Assembly: GCF_014171595.1 (NCBI RefSeq)
Contig: NZ_CP050451.1
Span: forward strand, 2,728,001-2,792,000
Length of the DNA: 64,000 bases
Direction of reading: 5' to 3'
From: Massilia sp. Se16.2.3
GTDB lineage: Bacteria; Pseudomonadota; Gammaproteobacteria; Burkholderiales; Burkholderiaceae_D
Shown here one piece after another: positions 8,184 through 16,999 of this stretch. Every line of letters begins with the position of its first letter. The stretch's first letter is position 1. Position numbers and translations under genes: made by a program. The notes under the pieces are model-generated. The model searched no databases, was not told the DNA's origin, and saw only the letters and a program-made list of their open reading frames with translations.

Positions 8184-9437
8184 ATGCAACTCGCCAGTCC
8201 AGGCTCGGTCGCAACCGAGCCGAACGATTCCGCCGCCATCGGGGCAGAGCCGGCCATACAGGCCGACTCTGCCGCACCAGAAGTCCATGCCGGGCCAGGC
8301 GACGAGCTGACCCTGCACGCGGGCAGCCTGCGGCTCCCCATCCATGTGAACGCCCGCGGCCTGTCGCTGGGTATCCTGGCCACCGTGGCCTTTGTCTTTG
8401 CGCTCCAGTGGGCGCAGAAATTCTTCGTTCCCCTCCTGCTCGGCATCTTCATTGCCTATACCCTGAGCCCGGTCGTGCGCTGGCTCGAACGCATCCACAT
8501 CAAGCGCATTGTCGGCGCCACCCTCGTGACGGCGCTGCTGATCGGCGGCCTGGGCGCCACCATGTACCGGCTGCAGGACGAATTCTTCAACATCATCGAC
8601 GAGCTGCCCACGCTCACCCACAAGGTCACCAGGCTGCTCAGTACCGCCGCGTCCGGGCAGGGCTCGACGATCCAGCAGATGCGCAAGGCTGCCGCCGAGA
8701 TCGAGCAGGCCACCGCCAGCGTCGGCGAGAACCGCGACGGCCGCGTGGTGCAGCGCCGCCCGAGCGTGTCGCAGCCGCATGCGCCGGCTTTCCGCATCAC
8801 CGACTGGCTGCTGGCCGGTTCGGTCGGACTGGCGGCCTTCCTCACCCAGGCGACCATGGTGGTCTTCCTCGTGTTCTTCCTGCTGCTGGCCGGGGACACC
8901 TTCAAGCGCAAGCTCGTCAAATTGACCGGTCCCTCGCTCACGCGCAAGAAAGTCACGGTGCACATCCTGGACGACATCAATACCTCGATCCAGAACTACA
9001 TGTTCATGCTCCTGGTGACGAACATCCTGCTGGCGCTCCTGATGTGGGTGACGCTGCGTGCGATTGGCCTGGAAAACGCCGGCGCCTGGGCCATCTTCGC
9101 CGGCGTGGCACACGTCATGCCCTATTTCGGACCACTCCTGATCACCACCGCCACCGGGCTCGTCGCCTTCCTGCAATTCGAGTCGCTGCGCATGGTCATT
9201 TTGGTCGCCGGCGCCTCGATGGGCATCGCTACCCTGGTCGGCATGGTCGTCACCACCTGGATGACGGGCAAGATCGCCAAGATGAACCCGGCTGCCGTGT
9301 TCGTCAGCCTGCTGTTCTGGGGCTGGCTCTGGGGCATGTGGGGACTGCTGCTGGGCGTGCCCGTGGTCGTGATCCTGAAGGTCGTGGCCGAGCGCGTCGA
9401 GGGAATGGAAGTGCTGGCCGAGTTGCTCGGGGAATAG
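8184..9437 (+). CDS. AI-2E family transporter (PerM/TqsA-like)
   Basis: A 417-residue inner-membrane protein of the AI-2E transporter family, which exports small molecules; substrates are rarely known. After a hydrophilic 55-residue leader come two helices (GILATVAFVFALQWAQKFFV, then LLLGIFIAYTLSPVV) with the typical VRWLERIHIKRI, a periplasmic region, and the conserved C-terminal half with DDINTSIQNYMFMLLVTN, HVMPYFGPLL and WGWLWGMWGLLLGVPV. Length is somewhat above the usual 350-370 because of the leader and a central insert. No strong ribosome site is seen at 8184, so the start is less sure than the product. Confidence 0.85.
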   Translation: MQLASPGSVATEPNDSAAIGAEPAIQADSAAPEVHAGPGDELTLHAGSLRLPIHVNARGLSLGILATVAFVFALQWAQKFFVPLLLGIFIAYTLSPVVRWLERIHIKRIVGATLVTALLIGGLGATMYRLQDEFFNIIDELPTLTHKVTRLLSTAASGQGSTIQQMRKAAAEIEQATASVGENRDGRVVQRRPSVSQPHAPAFRITDWLLAGSVGLAAFLTQATMVVFLVFFLLLAGDTFKRKLVKLTGPSLTRKKVTVHILDDINTSIQNYMFMLLVTNILLALLMWVTLRAIGLENAGAWAIFAGVAHVMPYFGPLLITTATGLVAFLQFESLRMVILVAGASMGIATLVGMVVTTWMTGKIAKMNPAAVFVSLLFWGWLWGMWGLLLGVPVVVILKVVAERVEGMEVLAELLGE

Positions 9438-9471
9438 GGGCCGCACCCTGCCTGCTCCTGCCGAGGTGGAC

Positions 9472-9755
9472 CCGCTCTCGTAGGGTGGAGTCGAGACCTC
9501 CACGCTGTTTCGTGCCCTTGCGCCCCCGGTCCTGTGTGCTGCGAATTGCGGTTCCGCTCTCGTAGGGTGGGGTCTCGACCCCACGCCGTCTTTCGTGCCT
9601 TTGCGCACCCGGCCCTTTTGCTGCCAGCTGCGGTTCCGCTCTCGTAGGGTGGGGTCTCGACCCCACGCCGTCTTTCGTGCCTTTGCGCACCCGGCCCTTT
9701 TGCTGCCAACTGCGGTTCCGCTCTCGTAGGTGGGGTCGAGGCCCCACCCCACGGA
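9472..9755. repeat. 82-bp tandem repeat with embedded hairpin, about 3.5 copies
   Basis: Copies start at 9472, 9554, 9636 and 9718 (last one partial). The second and third copies differ at a single base or so; the first is more diverged. Each carries CGTAGGGTGGGGTCTCGACC followed by CCACG, where GTGGGGT and ACCCCAC form a perfect 7-bp stem around CTCG. The array lies between the convergent AI-2E transporter and BrkB genes. Confidence 0.92.
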
Positions 9756-9791
9756 TTGGCAGGCGCACTGGTTCGCGCCGCGCCTGCTCCA

Positions 9792-10706
9792 TCAGGCCAT
9801 GCGCTTGACGTTCTTCGCACCGGTGACATGGGCAGGTGCATGGCGCAGGCTGCCCAGTTGCAGGGCGTACTGGCGGGCGAACTCGGCGCCGAGGAAGAAG
9901 ATCTGCGCGGAGTAATACACCCACAGCAGCAGCGCGATCAGCGAGCCGGCGGCGCCGAAGCTGCTGGCGGTGCCACTGTTGCCGATGTAGAGGCCAATCG
10001 CGAACTTACCCAGCGTGAACATGGCAGCCGTACCGAGGGCACCGATGGTCACGTCGTGCCAGGACAGCTTGATGCGCGGCAGCAATTTATAGATCGTGCC
10101 GAACAGGATCGCGATCACCAGGAAGCTGATGCATGACGAGACCCAGCCCATGATCACGGTGGCTTCCTTCCACATGCCGCCCAGGTAGTTCTCGACGACG
10201 GCCAGGGCGGCGCTCACCACCAGCGACACCATCAGGAGGAAGCCGAGCACGAGGATCAGGCCGAAGGAGAGCAGTCGGGTACGCACCGTGTTCCACCAGC
10301 TGGCGTTCTTGGGTGGGGGCACGTCCCAGATTTCGTCCAGGCTATCCTTCAGTTCCGCGAACACGGACGTAGCGCCCACGAGCAGCAGGACGGTGGCGAT
10401 GATCGTTGCCAGGCGCCCGGTTTCCTTGTTCTGCGCGCCGGCCAGCACCGACTGGATTGTTTCGGCGCCCTGGGCACCCACCAGGCCCCGCAGTTCGTTG
10501 AGGAGCTGGCCCTGGGCTGCTTCCGCACCATAGAAGAAACCGGCGATCGCGATCACCAGCACCAGGATGGGGGCGAGCGAGAACAGCGTGTAGAAGGCCA
10601 GGGCGGCGCCCTTGCTGGCGGCGCGGTGCGCGAGCCATTCCGTGACCGCACATTTCATCACATGGATGACCTGGCGCGAGAATGGAAACCATTTGTTGAC
10701 AGCCAT
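9792..10706 (-). CDS. YihY/virulence factor BrkB family membrane protein
   Basis: A 304-residue inner-membrane protein with about six transmembrane helices. Family hallmarks are SKGAALAFYTLFSLAPILVL near the start, LKDSLDEIWDVPPP in the middle, and the final YYSAQIFFLGAEFARQYA. The YihY/BrkB family was once called ribonuclease BN in error; its transport role is not settled. GGAGGGCTGGT sits just before the ATG at 10706, which decides the start over a longer in-frame extension. It is convergent with the AI-2E transporter. Confidence 0.92.
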   Translation of the reverse strand: MAVNKWFPFSRQVIHVMKCAVTEWLAHRAASKGAALAFYTLFSLAPILVLVIAIAGFFYGAEAAQGQLLNELRGLVGAQGAETIQSVLAGAQNKETGRLATIIATVLLLVGATSVFAELKDSLDEIWDVPPPKNASWWNTVRTRLLSFGLILVLGFLLMVSLVVSAALAVVENYLGGMWKEATVIMGWVSSCISFLVIAILFGTIYKLLPRIKLSWHDVTIGALGTAAMFTLGKFAIGLYIGNSGTASSFGAAGSLIALLLWVYYSAQIFFLGAEFARQYALQLGSLRHAPAHVTGAKNVKRMA

Positions 10707-10805
10707 ACCAGCCCTCCAGAAAAGAAAAAGGGGCACTTGGCCCCCTCGTGTACGCCCGCAGGTATGATCCCGGGACGCCCGTGAGATCGGGCCAAGTACC
10801 CCGCT

Positions 10806-10827
10806 GGCCGCACCCGTCGGTGCGGCC
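10806..10827 (-). terminator. Hairpin after OmpA-type porin
   Basis: Perfect 9-bp stem GGCCGCACC / GGTGCGGCC around CGTC, between the OmpA-type gene stop (10860) and the BrkB gene start. GC-rich with no T-run, so it may be a terminator or a processing hairpin. Confidence 0.45.
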
Positions 10828-10859
10828 CTGCGACCTTCCGCCCGCAGGCGGAGCGGCAA

Positions 10860-11915
10860 TTACTGAACGCGCTTTTCGATCACGATCTGTTCGATCTCGA
10901 CGCGACGGTTTGGCTCCAGGCACTTGATCAGGTCCGCACGCTTCTTGTTGTTGCAGGTGACGACCGGGTTGGCTTCGCCTTTGCCGTAGGCCTTCAGGCG
11001 GCCACCGTCGACGCCCTTGCTGACCAGGTAATCGCGCACCGAGTTGGCGCGGCGCTCCGACAGCTTCTGGTTGTACTTGTCGGTACCCAGGCGGTCGGTG
11101 TAGCCGGTGATGTCGACATCGGTGATGCTTGGGTCGGCCTGCAGTGCGGCAGCGACTTCATCCAGGCGTGGTGCCGGCAGGATGACGTCGGCCTTGTTGA
11201 ACTCGAACAGCTTGCTCGTTTCCAGCGTCACTTTTTCGAAGCGGGCTGGTGGTGGCGGAGCGACCGGTGCTGGCGCTGGTGCCGGTGCGGCTTCAGCCAC
11301 TGGCGCAGGTGCTGGAGCCGGTGCCGGTGGTGCTGGCGGTGGGCTGAACGCATAGTTCAGGCCGACGGTGACGTATTTGTTATTGCTGCGCGAGAAGCCG
11401 AACTGCTCGTCGTCACGCAGGAAGCCGCGCACCGAGCGGAGGTCGGCCTGCAGCGACAGCTGCGGGGTCAGGGAAGCCTGGAAACCGATACCGGCGGTAG
11501 CGTACGGCGAGGTCTTGCTCAGGCGGTTGATGCCGCCGTTCGGGTTTTCGACGCGGTCACGCTGGGCGCCGACACCGAACAGCACGAAGGGACGGAAGCG
11601 CTCGCGCGACAGCATCAGCAGCGCGTCGACGCCAACGAGGGTCTGGCGGTAGGTTGCTGGAAATTCCTTGGTGCGTGCGTGGGTGACACCGGCCTGGACA
11701 TCCCAGTACGGGTGCACGGCCTTGCCGACTTTCAGGCCAGCGCCCCAGTCACGGTCGTTCACGCCGAAGTCCGCGTCCGGCTTGAAACCGACGACGCTCG
11801 GCTGGACATACCAGGACGGATTGATTTCTTGCGTTGGCATGGATTCTTGAGCCAGCGTGGAGCCAGCTGCGCAGAGCAGGGCGACGGCCAGGGCGATCTT
11901 CTTCGTATTGTTCAC
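10860..11915 (-). CDS. OmpA family outer-membrane protein (barrel plus peptidoglycan-binding domain)
   Basis: A 351-residue OmpA-type protein. Signal peptide (KKIALAVALLCAAGSTLAQ), an N-terminal beta-barrel region (about 20-200) with alternating hydrophobic residues, a Pro/Ala-rich hinge (about 205-240, many PAPAPAP units), and a C-terminal OmpA domain with TLETSKLFEFNKADVILP, a GYTDRLG loop, NQKLSERRANSV and EPNRRVEIE. The hinge plus paired Cys (VTCNNKKRADLIKC) resembles E. coli OmpA. The start is a GTG at 11915 preceded by GGGAGTTTCCT; an upstream ATG frame lacks a site. It is expected to be an abundant outer-membrane protein. Confidence 0.92.
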   Translation of the reverse strand: MNNTKKIALAVALLCAAGSTLAQESMPTQEINPSWYVQPSVVGFKPDADFGVNDRDWGAGLKVGKAVHPYWDVQAGVTHARTKEFPATYRQTLVGVDALLMLSRERFRPFVLFGVGAQRDRVENPNGGINRLSKTSPYATAGIGFQASLTPQLSLQADLRSVRGFLRDDEQFGFSRSNNKYVTVGLNYAFSPPPAPPAPAPAPAPVAEAAPAPAPAPVAPPPPARFEKVTLETSKLFEFNKADVILPAPRLDEVAAALQADPSITDVDITGYTDRLGTDKYNQKLSERRANSVRDYLVSKGVDGGRLKAYGKGEANPVVTCNNKKRADLIKCLEPNRRVEIEQIVIEKRVQ

Positions 11916-12008
11916 AGGAAACTCCCATAAGTTGAAAAGGTAGGGTGACATCGCGTGCCTTGACAGTGATGTTGGAGTCAAGAATACGAGTCCGAGTTCC
12001 AGAGGGTC

Positions 12009-12024
12009 GGTGCGCTAGCGCACC
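12009..12024. promoter_or_regulatory. Perfect 16-bp palindrome upstream of the OmpA gene
   Basis: GGTGCGCTAGCGCACC, about 95 bases upstream of the GTG start at 11915 and 360 upstream of the divergent winged-helix gene. Perfect dyad symmetry suggests a repressor or activator site, or a leader stem. No known motif recognised. Confidence 0.35.
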
Positions 12025-12384
12025 TACAGATACTGCTGAGTGACAAAACTACAACATTGGCGACTTTTTAAGTCATGCTTCTATATAGAGGAGGGGAGAA
12101 AGACGGCAGACTGGGCTCCAAGCTTTATCCGCAATGGATAAGACGATTTCGTTGTATTTTTGCTACAAGCGCCCAGTTTCGCGCGCACAATTGATTTTTC
12201 TTAAAACTTAATTGACGAAATGCTTCGAGGAATTTTGCCAATGTGGGCTGGCGCACAGACCGGCTACCCTGACGCAGGCAATCTTGAGGTCAGTTAAGCG
12301 GAACCCGAGGTGTTGTCAGAGTGTCAGACCACACACAGCGACCCGGGCCACCCCAGTCTCTCTCTTTCATTGGAGCATATCAAC
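12025..12384. other. Divergent intergenic region, likely promoters
   Basis: About 360 bases between the divergent OmpA and winged-helix genes, AT-rich compared with its surroundings (for example TTGATTTTTCTTAAAACTTA near 12190). No gene seen; both genes are probably transcribed out of it. Confidence 0.5.
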
Positions 12385-12999
12385 ATGCATGCAACGACTC
12401 ATCACAACGCGGTGCAAGGCGACATCGGCGCAGTGCACACTTCCAGCAACTCAGCGTTGATCGAACGTGTGCCGCCACAACCGACCGAACGTGCGCCCAT
12501 CTCGCTGGCGCCGATCGAGCGTGTGCGTTCGACGTCCGCCACCCAGCGTCGGATCGAGAACATGCAAAAGCTGATCAACGAACTGTCGACGCACGAAATG
12601 CTGGCCGATGAGATCGCGTGGTTCCTGAAGTTCTCGCCGTCGGGCGCCCGCAAGTATATCCGCGACCTGCGCGAAGCCGGCGTCATCGAACTGGCGCGCT
12701 ACATCGAAGGCACCGCCACCTACCTCGGCAAGGCCGTCTACCAGATCTGCCCCGACCAGGAACGCGTGAAAGCCTTCCTGGCTGCGATCTGCCAGCCGAA
12801 GCGCGAAGGCGTTGCCCCGCGCAAGGAGCGTCCAGGCCTGCGCGAGCAGAGCATGGCCGGCAGCGGTCGCCATTTCCACATCCTGGCCGATGACACCCAC
12901 TATGCCATCCGCGTGAACCGCAGCCCGGTCACCCGCGATCCGCTCGTCGCCGCCCTGTTCGGCCCGGCCCCAAGCCAGGTGGGCAAAGAGCGCGCCTGA
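12385..12999 (+). CDS. Putative winged-helix DNA-binding protein
   Basis: A 204-residue cytosolic protein. The first 50 residues are low-complexity with repeated ERVPPQPTERAPISLAPIER spacing. A helix-turn-helix follows (about 55-115): INELSTHEMLADEIAWFLKF, then SPSGARKYIRDLREAGVIEL and a wing, the pattern of ArsR/MarR-like winged helices. The C-terminal part (HFHILADDTHYAIRVNR) is unassigned. TTGGAGCATATCAAC precedes the ATG at 12385. Likely a transcription regulator; target unknown. It is monocistronic, with a strong hairpin 70 bases after its stop. Confidence 0.65.
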   Translation: MHATTHHNAVQGDIGAVHTSSNSALIERVPPQPTERAPISLAPIERVRSTSATQRRIENMQKLINELSTHEMLADEIAWFLKFSPSGARKYIRDLREAGVIELARYIEGTATYLGKAVYQICPDQERVKAFLAAICQPKREGVAPRKERPGLREQSMAGSGRHFHILADDTHYAIRVNRSPVTRDPLVAALFGPAPSQVGKERA

Positions 13000-13071
13000 C
13001 CTTGCTACAGGAGCGTGCCGCGGCAGAGACCCGTAGCACGCTCCGTACCGACGATCGCTGTCGTCACGCAC

Positions 13072-13095
13072 AACGCCGCGCACCGCGCGGCGTTT
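13072..13095 (+). terminator. Hairpin terminator after winged-helix gene
   Basis: Perfect 10-bp stem AACGCCGCGC / GCGCGGCGTT with loop ACC, ending in TTT. Located 72 bases after the stop at 12999. The remaining sequence to 13360 shows no gene. Confidence 0.6.
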
Positions 13096-13360
13096 GCCGT
13101 TTACGTCTCCCCATCGCCGTCTCCCCATCTCCCCCCACGCCTTGCCGGTCGCTTCCACGCGCCATCGCGCCGTCGCCGCCCGACCCGCTGCGATCTTCCG
13201 GTCGCAGCGCCGCGGTCCTGGTGACTTTGTCTGCCCCTCGCAAGGCAGTCTCCACGCCGCGCAGGGCGCCGCGGGCCGAACATTGAAAACCCGGCAACAG
13301 GCCCCACCTCCGCAGGAGCGCGGCGCGGTGCCGTGCCAGACCACTCGAAAAGGACATCCC

Positions 13361-14131
13361 ATGCTGCCAAGTGCCGATACGCTGGAAGGCAAACCCGTGC
13401 CTGACGTGACGTTCAAGGCGCGCCCGGACAACCAGTGGCGCGACCTCACGACCGATGAGCTGTTCAAGGGCAAGACGGTCGTCGTGTTCTCGCTGCCGGG
13501 CGCCTATACCCCGACCTGTTCCTCCACCCACCTGCCGCGCTACAACGAGCTCGCGCCCGTGTTTCGTGACAACGGCATCGACGCCATCTACTGCGTCTCG
13601 GTGAATGACGCCTTCGTCATGAACGAGTGGAAGCAGGGCCAGGATGCCAGGGACATCACCTTCATCCCGGACGGCAACGGCGACTTCGCACGCGAAATGG
13701 GCATGCTGGTCGACAAGCGCGACCTCGGTTTCGGCATGCGCTCCTGGCGCTATTCGATGCTCGTGCGCGACGGCATCATCGAGAAAATGTTCATCGAACC
13801 GGACAAGGAGGGCGATCCCTTCGAAGTCTCGGACGCCGACACCATGCTTCGCCATATCAATCCAGAGGCGCGCGCGCCGGAACCGATCGTGATCTTCTCG
13901 CGCCCGGGCTGCCCGCATTGCGCGCGTGCCAAGGCGGCGCTGGACGGGCGCGATTTGCGCTATACCGATTTTTCGCAGGACCAGAAGATCAACACCAGCG
14001 TGCTGCGTGCCGTCAGCGGCAACATGACCTGGCCCCAGGTCTTCATCGGCGGACGCCACATCGGCGGGGCCGACGAGCTCGAGGCTTACCTCGGGCAAGA
14101 GGCGGGAAACGCAAAACAGGCGCGCGCGTGA
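13361..14131 (+). CDS. Peroxiredoxin-glutaredoxin fusion (hybrid Prx5-Grx)
   Basis: A 256-residue antioxidant enzyme with two domains. Residues 5-165 are a Prx5-type peroxiredoxin with peroxidatic Cys53 in AYTPTCSSTHLP. Residues 173-248 are a glutaredoxin with active site CPHC (Cys184, Cys187) and the TWPQVFIGG segment. Known hybrids of this kind (Haemophilus, Chromatium) reduce hydroperoxides using glutathione, with the Grx domain recycling the Prx cysteine. AAAAGGACATCCC precedes the ATG at 13361; longer upstream frames are Arg/Pro-rich noise. The following mtfA starts 22 bases later and may share a transcript. Confidence 0.95.
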   Translation: MLPSADTLEGKPVPDVTFKARPDNQWRDLTTDELFKGKTVVVFSLPGAYTPTCSSTHLPRYNELAPVFRDNGIDAIYCVSVNDAFVMNEWKQGQDARDITFIPDGNGDFAREMGMLVDKRDLGFGMRSWRYSMLVRDGIIEKMFIEPDKEGDPFEVSDADTMLRHINPEARAPEPIVIFSRPGCPHCARAKAALDGRDLRYTDFSQDQKINTSVLRAVSGNMTWPQVFIGGRHIGGADELEAYLGQEAGNAKQARA

Positions 14132-14153
14132 ACACCCCGACGGAGAAGACGTG

Positions 14154-15034
14154 ATGGAAGCCCTGATCCTCTCGAGCGTCCTGGCCGCGCTGGCCCTGGC
14201 CTGGGCCGTGCCGCGCTGGCGCCTGCGCCGTGCCCCGGCGCGGCCGCTGGACGCCGCCGCAATTGCCGTTTTAGAACGCAATGTCGAGCAATACCGGGGC
14301 ATGGATGCAGGGCAGCGCGCGCGCCTGGAGCGCCTGGTGCGCCGCTTCCTCCACGAAAAAACCTTCGTCGGCTGCGCCGGCCTGGAGATCACCGACGAGA
14401 TGCGCCTGACCATCGCCGGCCAGGCCTGCCTGCTGCTGCTCGGCAATCGCGGCGACACGGTGTATGCCAGCCTGCATTCGGTACTGGTCTATCCCGGCGC
14501 CTTCCGGTGCCGCGGCGCCAGGTCGATGCCGCCGGCGTCGTGAGCGAGCAGCGCCGGGACTTGCTGGGCGAGTCCTGGGGCGACGGCCGCGTGATCCTGT
14601 CCCGGAACCACGTGCGCCGGCCTGACGCCGACACGGTGCCTTCGCACAATGTCGTGCTGCACGAGTTTGCCCACCAGCTCGACAGCGAATCGGGCAGCAC
14701 GAATGGCGCGCCTTACCTCGGCAGCGCCGAGCGCTACCGCAGCTGGTCCGAGGTGCTCTCGCGCGACTTCGCGGCCCTGCGCCAGGACGCCTGGTTCGGC
14801 CAGCAGGGCGTGCTCGACCATTACGGCGCGACCAGCCCGGCCGAGTTCTTCGCCGTGGCCACCGAGGCCTTTTTCGAGCAGCCCCACCTGCTGGCATCGC
14901 GCCACCCGGCCCTGTACGAGGAATTCCTGAAGTACTACCGGGTCGATCCGCGTCACTGGCAGGCGCCGCCCGCACCCGAGCCTGCGCTACCCGAGCTGCA
15001 TGCCGGCCAGGTTCTGTATGGACAATGGCAATAG
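14154..15034 (+). CDS. mtfA: MtfA zinc peptidase (one frameshift)
   Basis: Zinc-dependent aminopeptidase of the MtfA (M90) family; in E. coli MtfA binds the Mlc repressor and so affects ptsG. An N-terminal membrane-like helix (LILSSVLAALALAWAV) precedes the conserved RLVRRFLHEKTFVGCAGLEI and, in the second half, the catalytic HEFAHQLD motif and the downstream ATEAFFEQP. The halves are in different frames, joined near 14505 at FRVPRRQVDAAGVVSEQRRD; the reading suggests one G lost from CGGGTG. GGAG at 14142-14145 supports ATG 14154 (a GTG at 14151 is also possible). Likely intact in the organism. Confidence 0.88.
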
Positions 15035-15111
15035 GCTGCGTGCGTTTGCGTACAGAATGGCCAGCCCAGCAGGAGCATGCTTGCCGCTATCTAACAATGC
15101 AGGAGAAATCC

Positions 15112-15666
15112 ATGTCCATCATCATTGCAGGGCATTTCCAGCTCCAGGATGAAGCCGAAGCCGCGCGCCGCGCGCTGCTCGACGCCGGTTTCAATGCCGA
15201 ACGCACCAGTACCTTTTACCTGAGCCAGCCAGGGCAGCACGACATGACGCCGATCGGTGGCGACCATATCCAGTCGCCCGGCGCCAAGGAGACGCCAGTC
15301 GGCGTGCTGCAGGGGCAGCGCCACCGGCGGCGCGGTCGGTGCCGCGGTCGGTGCCGTCACGGCGCCCCTGACCGGGCCGGCCGGTCCCATCGTCGGCGGC
15401 CTGGTCGGCGCCCACGTCGGCTCGCTGTTCAGCTTTTCGAAAATGAAGGAAGCAGGCGAGCGCGAGCAGGGCGGGCGGGCACCCCGGAACAGCGCATGGC
15501 CGGCATGCTCGTCGCCGTCGCCTTCGACGACGCCGGCCAGGAATCGCAGGCCGTCGACCTGCTGCGCCGCCTGGGAGCGGTTCAGATCGAGCGCGCGCGC
15601 GGCAATATCGTCGAGGGCGACTGGGCCGACTTCGATGCTTCCAGCCCGCCGGATATCCTCCACTGA
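15112..15666 (+). CDS. Glycine-zipper stress-type hypothetical protein (two frameshifts)
   Basis: About 184 residues. It starts with a ferredoxin-like fold region (IIIAGHFQLQDEAEAARRALLDAGF), goes into a glycine-zipper membrane segment (ATGGAVGAAVGAVTAPLTGP, then GPIVGGLVGAHVGSLFSF), and ends with a second copy of the alpha-beta fold (MLVAVAFDDAGQESQAVDLLRRLGAVQIERA). The middle is in a different frame, with breaks near 15315 and 15475 that cancel, so the sequence probably carries two indel errors. CAGGAGAAATCC precedes the ATG. Such proteins are seen as general-stress or membrane proteins of unknown role. Confidence 0.7.
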   Translation: MSIIIAGHFQLQDEAEAARRALLDAGFNAERTSTFYLSQPGQHDMTPIGGDHIQSPGAKETPVGVLQGQRHRRRGRCRGRCRHGAPDRAGRSHRRRPGRRPRRLAVQLFENEGSRRARAGRAGTPEQRMAGMLVAVAFDDAGQESQAVDLLRRLGAVQIERARGNIVEGDWADFDASSPPDILH

Positions 15667-15727
15667 GGATCCACTTAGCATCAACTGAGCATCCACTGAG
15701 CATCCACTGAGCATCCGCTGAGTATCC
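15662..15727. repeat. 11-bp tandem repeat, six copies, overlapping a stop codon
   Basis: Units of ACTGAGCATCC: three perfect middle copies (15684-15716), with diverged copies on both sides. The first unit overlaps the TGA stop (15664-15666) of the preceding gene. Each unit holds a TGA in one frame. Confidence 0.88.
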
Positions 15728-15736
15728 TCGCCGCAT

Positions 15737-15766
15737 GCCCTGCCAACCCGTCCGGTACGGCAGGGC
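15737..15766 (+). terminator. Possible terminator hairpin before phaB
   Basis: 8-bp stem GCCCTGCC / GGCAGGGC around a 14-base loop that itself contains a small CCGT/ACGG-type pairing. No T-run follows. Confidence 0.3.
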
Positions 15767-15887
15767 AGTGCTGTCGGGAGCCGACGACACAGCCGACGAC
15801 GTTTGATCCACCTCAAGATTGCTCTCCTTCTCGTCCCTAGACTTGGCGCTTCCGGCCGCTTGGCCGCAACGACAAAAGGGGAACAAC

Positions 15888-16640
15888 ATGAGCAACAGCA
15901 CGGGCAAGGTGGCATTGGTAACGGGCGGCATGGGTGGACTGGGCACGGCACTGTGCCGCCACCTGCACGACGCCGGCTTCACGGTCGCGCTCACCTACTC
16001 GCCGGGCAACACGACCCCCGAGGCCTGGCTGTCGGCACAGCGTGACGAGGCCTACCGTTTCCAGGCCTACCGCCTCGACGTGACCGATTTCGCCGCCTGC
16101 GAAGCCACCGTCGCAGGCATGCTGGCAGACCTCGGCCGGATCGACGTGCTGGTCAATAATGCCGGCATCACGCGCGACCGCAGCCTGCGCAAGATGGGCC
16201 TGGAGGACTGGAACGCCGTGCTGCGCACCAACCTCGACAGCGTGTTCAACATGACCCGCCAGGTGATCGAGCCGATGACGTCGCAGCGCTGGGGCCGCAT
16301 CATCAATATCTCGTCCGTGAACGCGAATGCCGGCGCCTTCGGCCAGGCGAACTACGCGGCGGCGAAGGCCGGCATGCACGGCTTCACCAAGGCGCTGGCG
16401 CTGGAAACGGCGCGCCATGGCATCACGGTCAACACGGTCTCGCCGGGCTACCTGCGGACCAGAATGGTCGAGGCTGTGCCGCAAGACGTGATGATCAACA
16501 AGATCCTGCCGCAGATTCCGGCCGGCCGCCTGGGCGAGCCGGACGAGGTGGCCGCACTGGTGGCGTATCTTGCTTCGGATGCGGCCGCCTTCGTGACCGG
16601 CGCCGACTTCGCCATCAACGGCGGCCAGCACATGCGCTAA
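15888..16640 (+). CDS. phaB: Acetoacetyl-CoA reductase (PhaB)
   Basis: A 250-residue short-chain dehydrogenase that reduces acetoacetyl-CoA to (R)-3-hydroxybutyryl-CoA with NADPH, the monomer step of polyhydroxybutyrate synthesis. The cofactor loop is TGGMGGLG, followed by NNAG; the catalytic Ser-Tyr-Lys appear in ISSVNANAGAFGQANYAAAK. RTNLDSVFNMTRQV, ETARHGITVNTVSPGYLRT and the end GADFAINGGQHM match PhaB closely. AAAAGGGGAACAAC precedes the ATG. No phaC or phaA lies beside it, but two phasin-like genes are elsewhere in the window. It ends 4 bases into the convergent zinc-finger gene. Confidence 0.92.
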   Translation: MSNSTGKVALVTGGMGGLGTALCRHLHDAGFTVALTYSPGNTTPEAWLSAQRDEAYRFQAYRLDVTDFAACEATVAGMLADLGRIDVLVNNAGITRDRSLRKMGLEDWNAVLRTNLDSVFNMTRQVIEPMTSQRWGRIINISSVNANAGAFGQANYAAAKAGMHGFTKALALETARHGITVNTVSPGYLRTRMVEAVPQDVMINKILPQIPAGRLGEPDEVAALVAYLASDAAAFVTGADFAINGGQHMR

Positions 16641-16999
16641 CGCTTCTCCAGGCGCGTCTGGCAGGTAATGCACAGGCGCGCCTCGGGGCGTGCCTGCAGG
16701 CGCGAAAATCCGATGTCCTGGCCACATTCCTCGCACAGGCCATAGCTTCCGTCTTCGAACTTTGCCAGCGCATGGCGCAGTACGTGCAGCTGGGCTGCAT
16801 GGTGTCCGGCCGCTTCCAGTGCAAGGTCGTTCAGCAGGCGCACGGTGGCCTTGTCCGCAGGCGAGGTTTCGATTTCGGAGACGGGCAGGTCGCGTTCGGC
16901 GCCGGCCAGTTGCGGCTCGGCGGCGCCCGCGAGGGCATCGAGGCGGGACGCCAGCGTGGCGCGCAAGGCTGCCAGCTGGGCTTGGTCGAGAGCGGCCAT
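16637..16999 (-). CDS. DksA/TraR-type C4 zinc-finger protein
   Basis: About 120 residues. An N-terminal helical hairpin (ALDQAQLAALRATLASRLDAL) leads to a C-terminal zinc finger with CEECGQDIG and CITC, i.e. Cys-x2-Cys-x17-Cys-x2-Cys. This is the TraR/DksA family; DksA binds RNA polymerase and works with ppGpp. It is shorter than DksA itself (about 150) and the acidic tip is not obvious, so it may be a DksA-like regulator. The start is unsure: ATG at 16999 gives a normal length, ATG at 17038 is in frame, neither with a strong site. It is convergent with phaB. Confidence 0.85.
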   Translation of the reverse strand: MAALDQAQLAALRATLASRLDALAGAAEPQLAGAERDLPVSEIETSPADKATVRLLNDLALEAAGHHAAQLHVLRHALAKFEDGSYGLCEECGQDIGFSRLQARPEARLCITCQTRLEKR

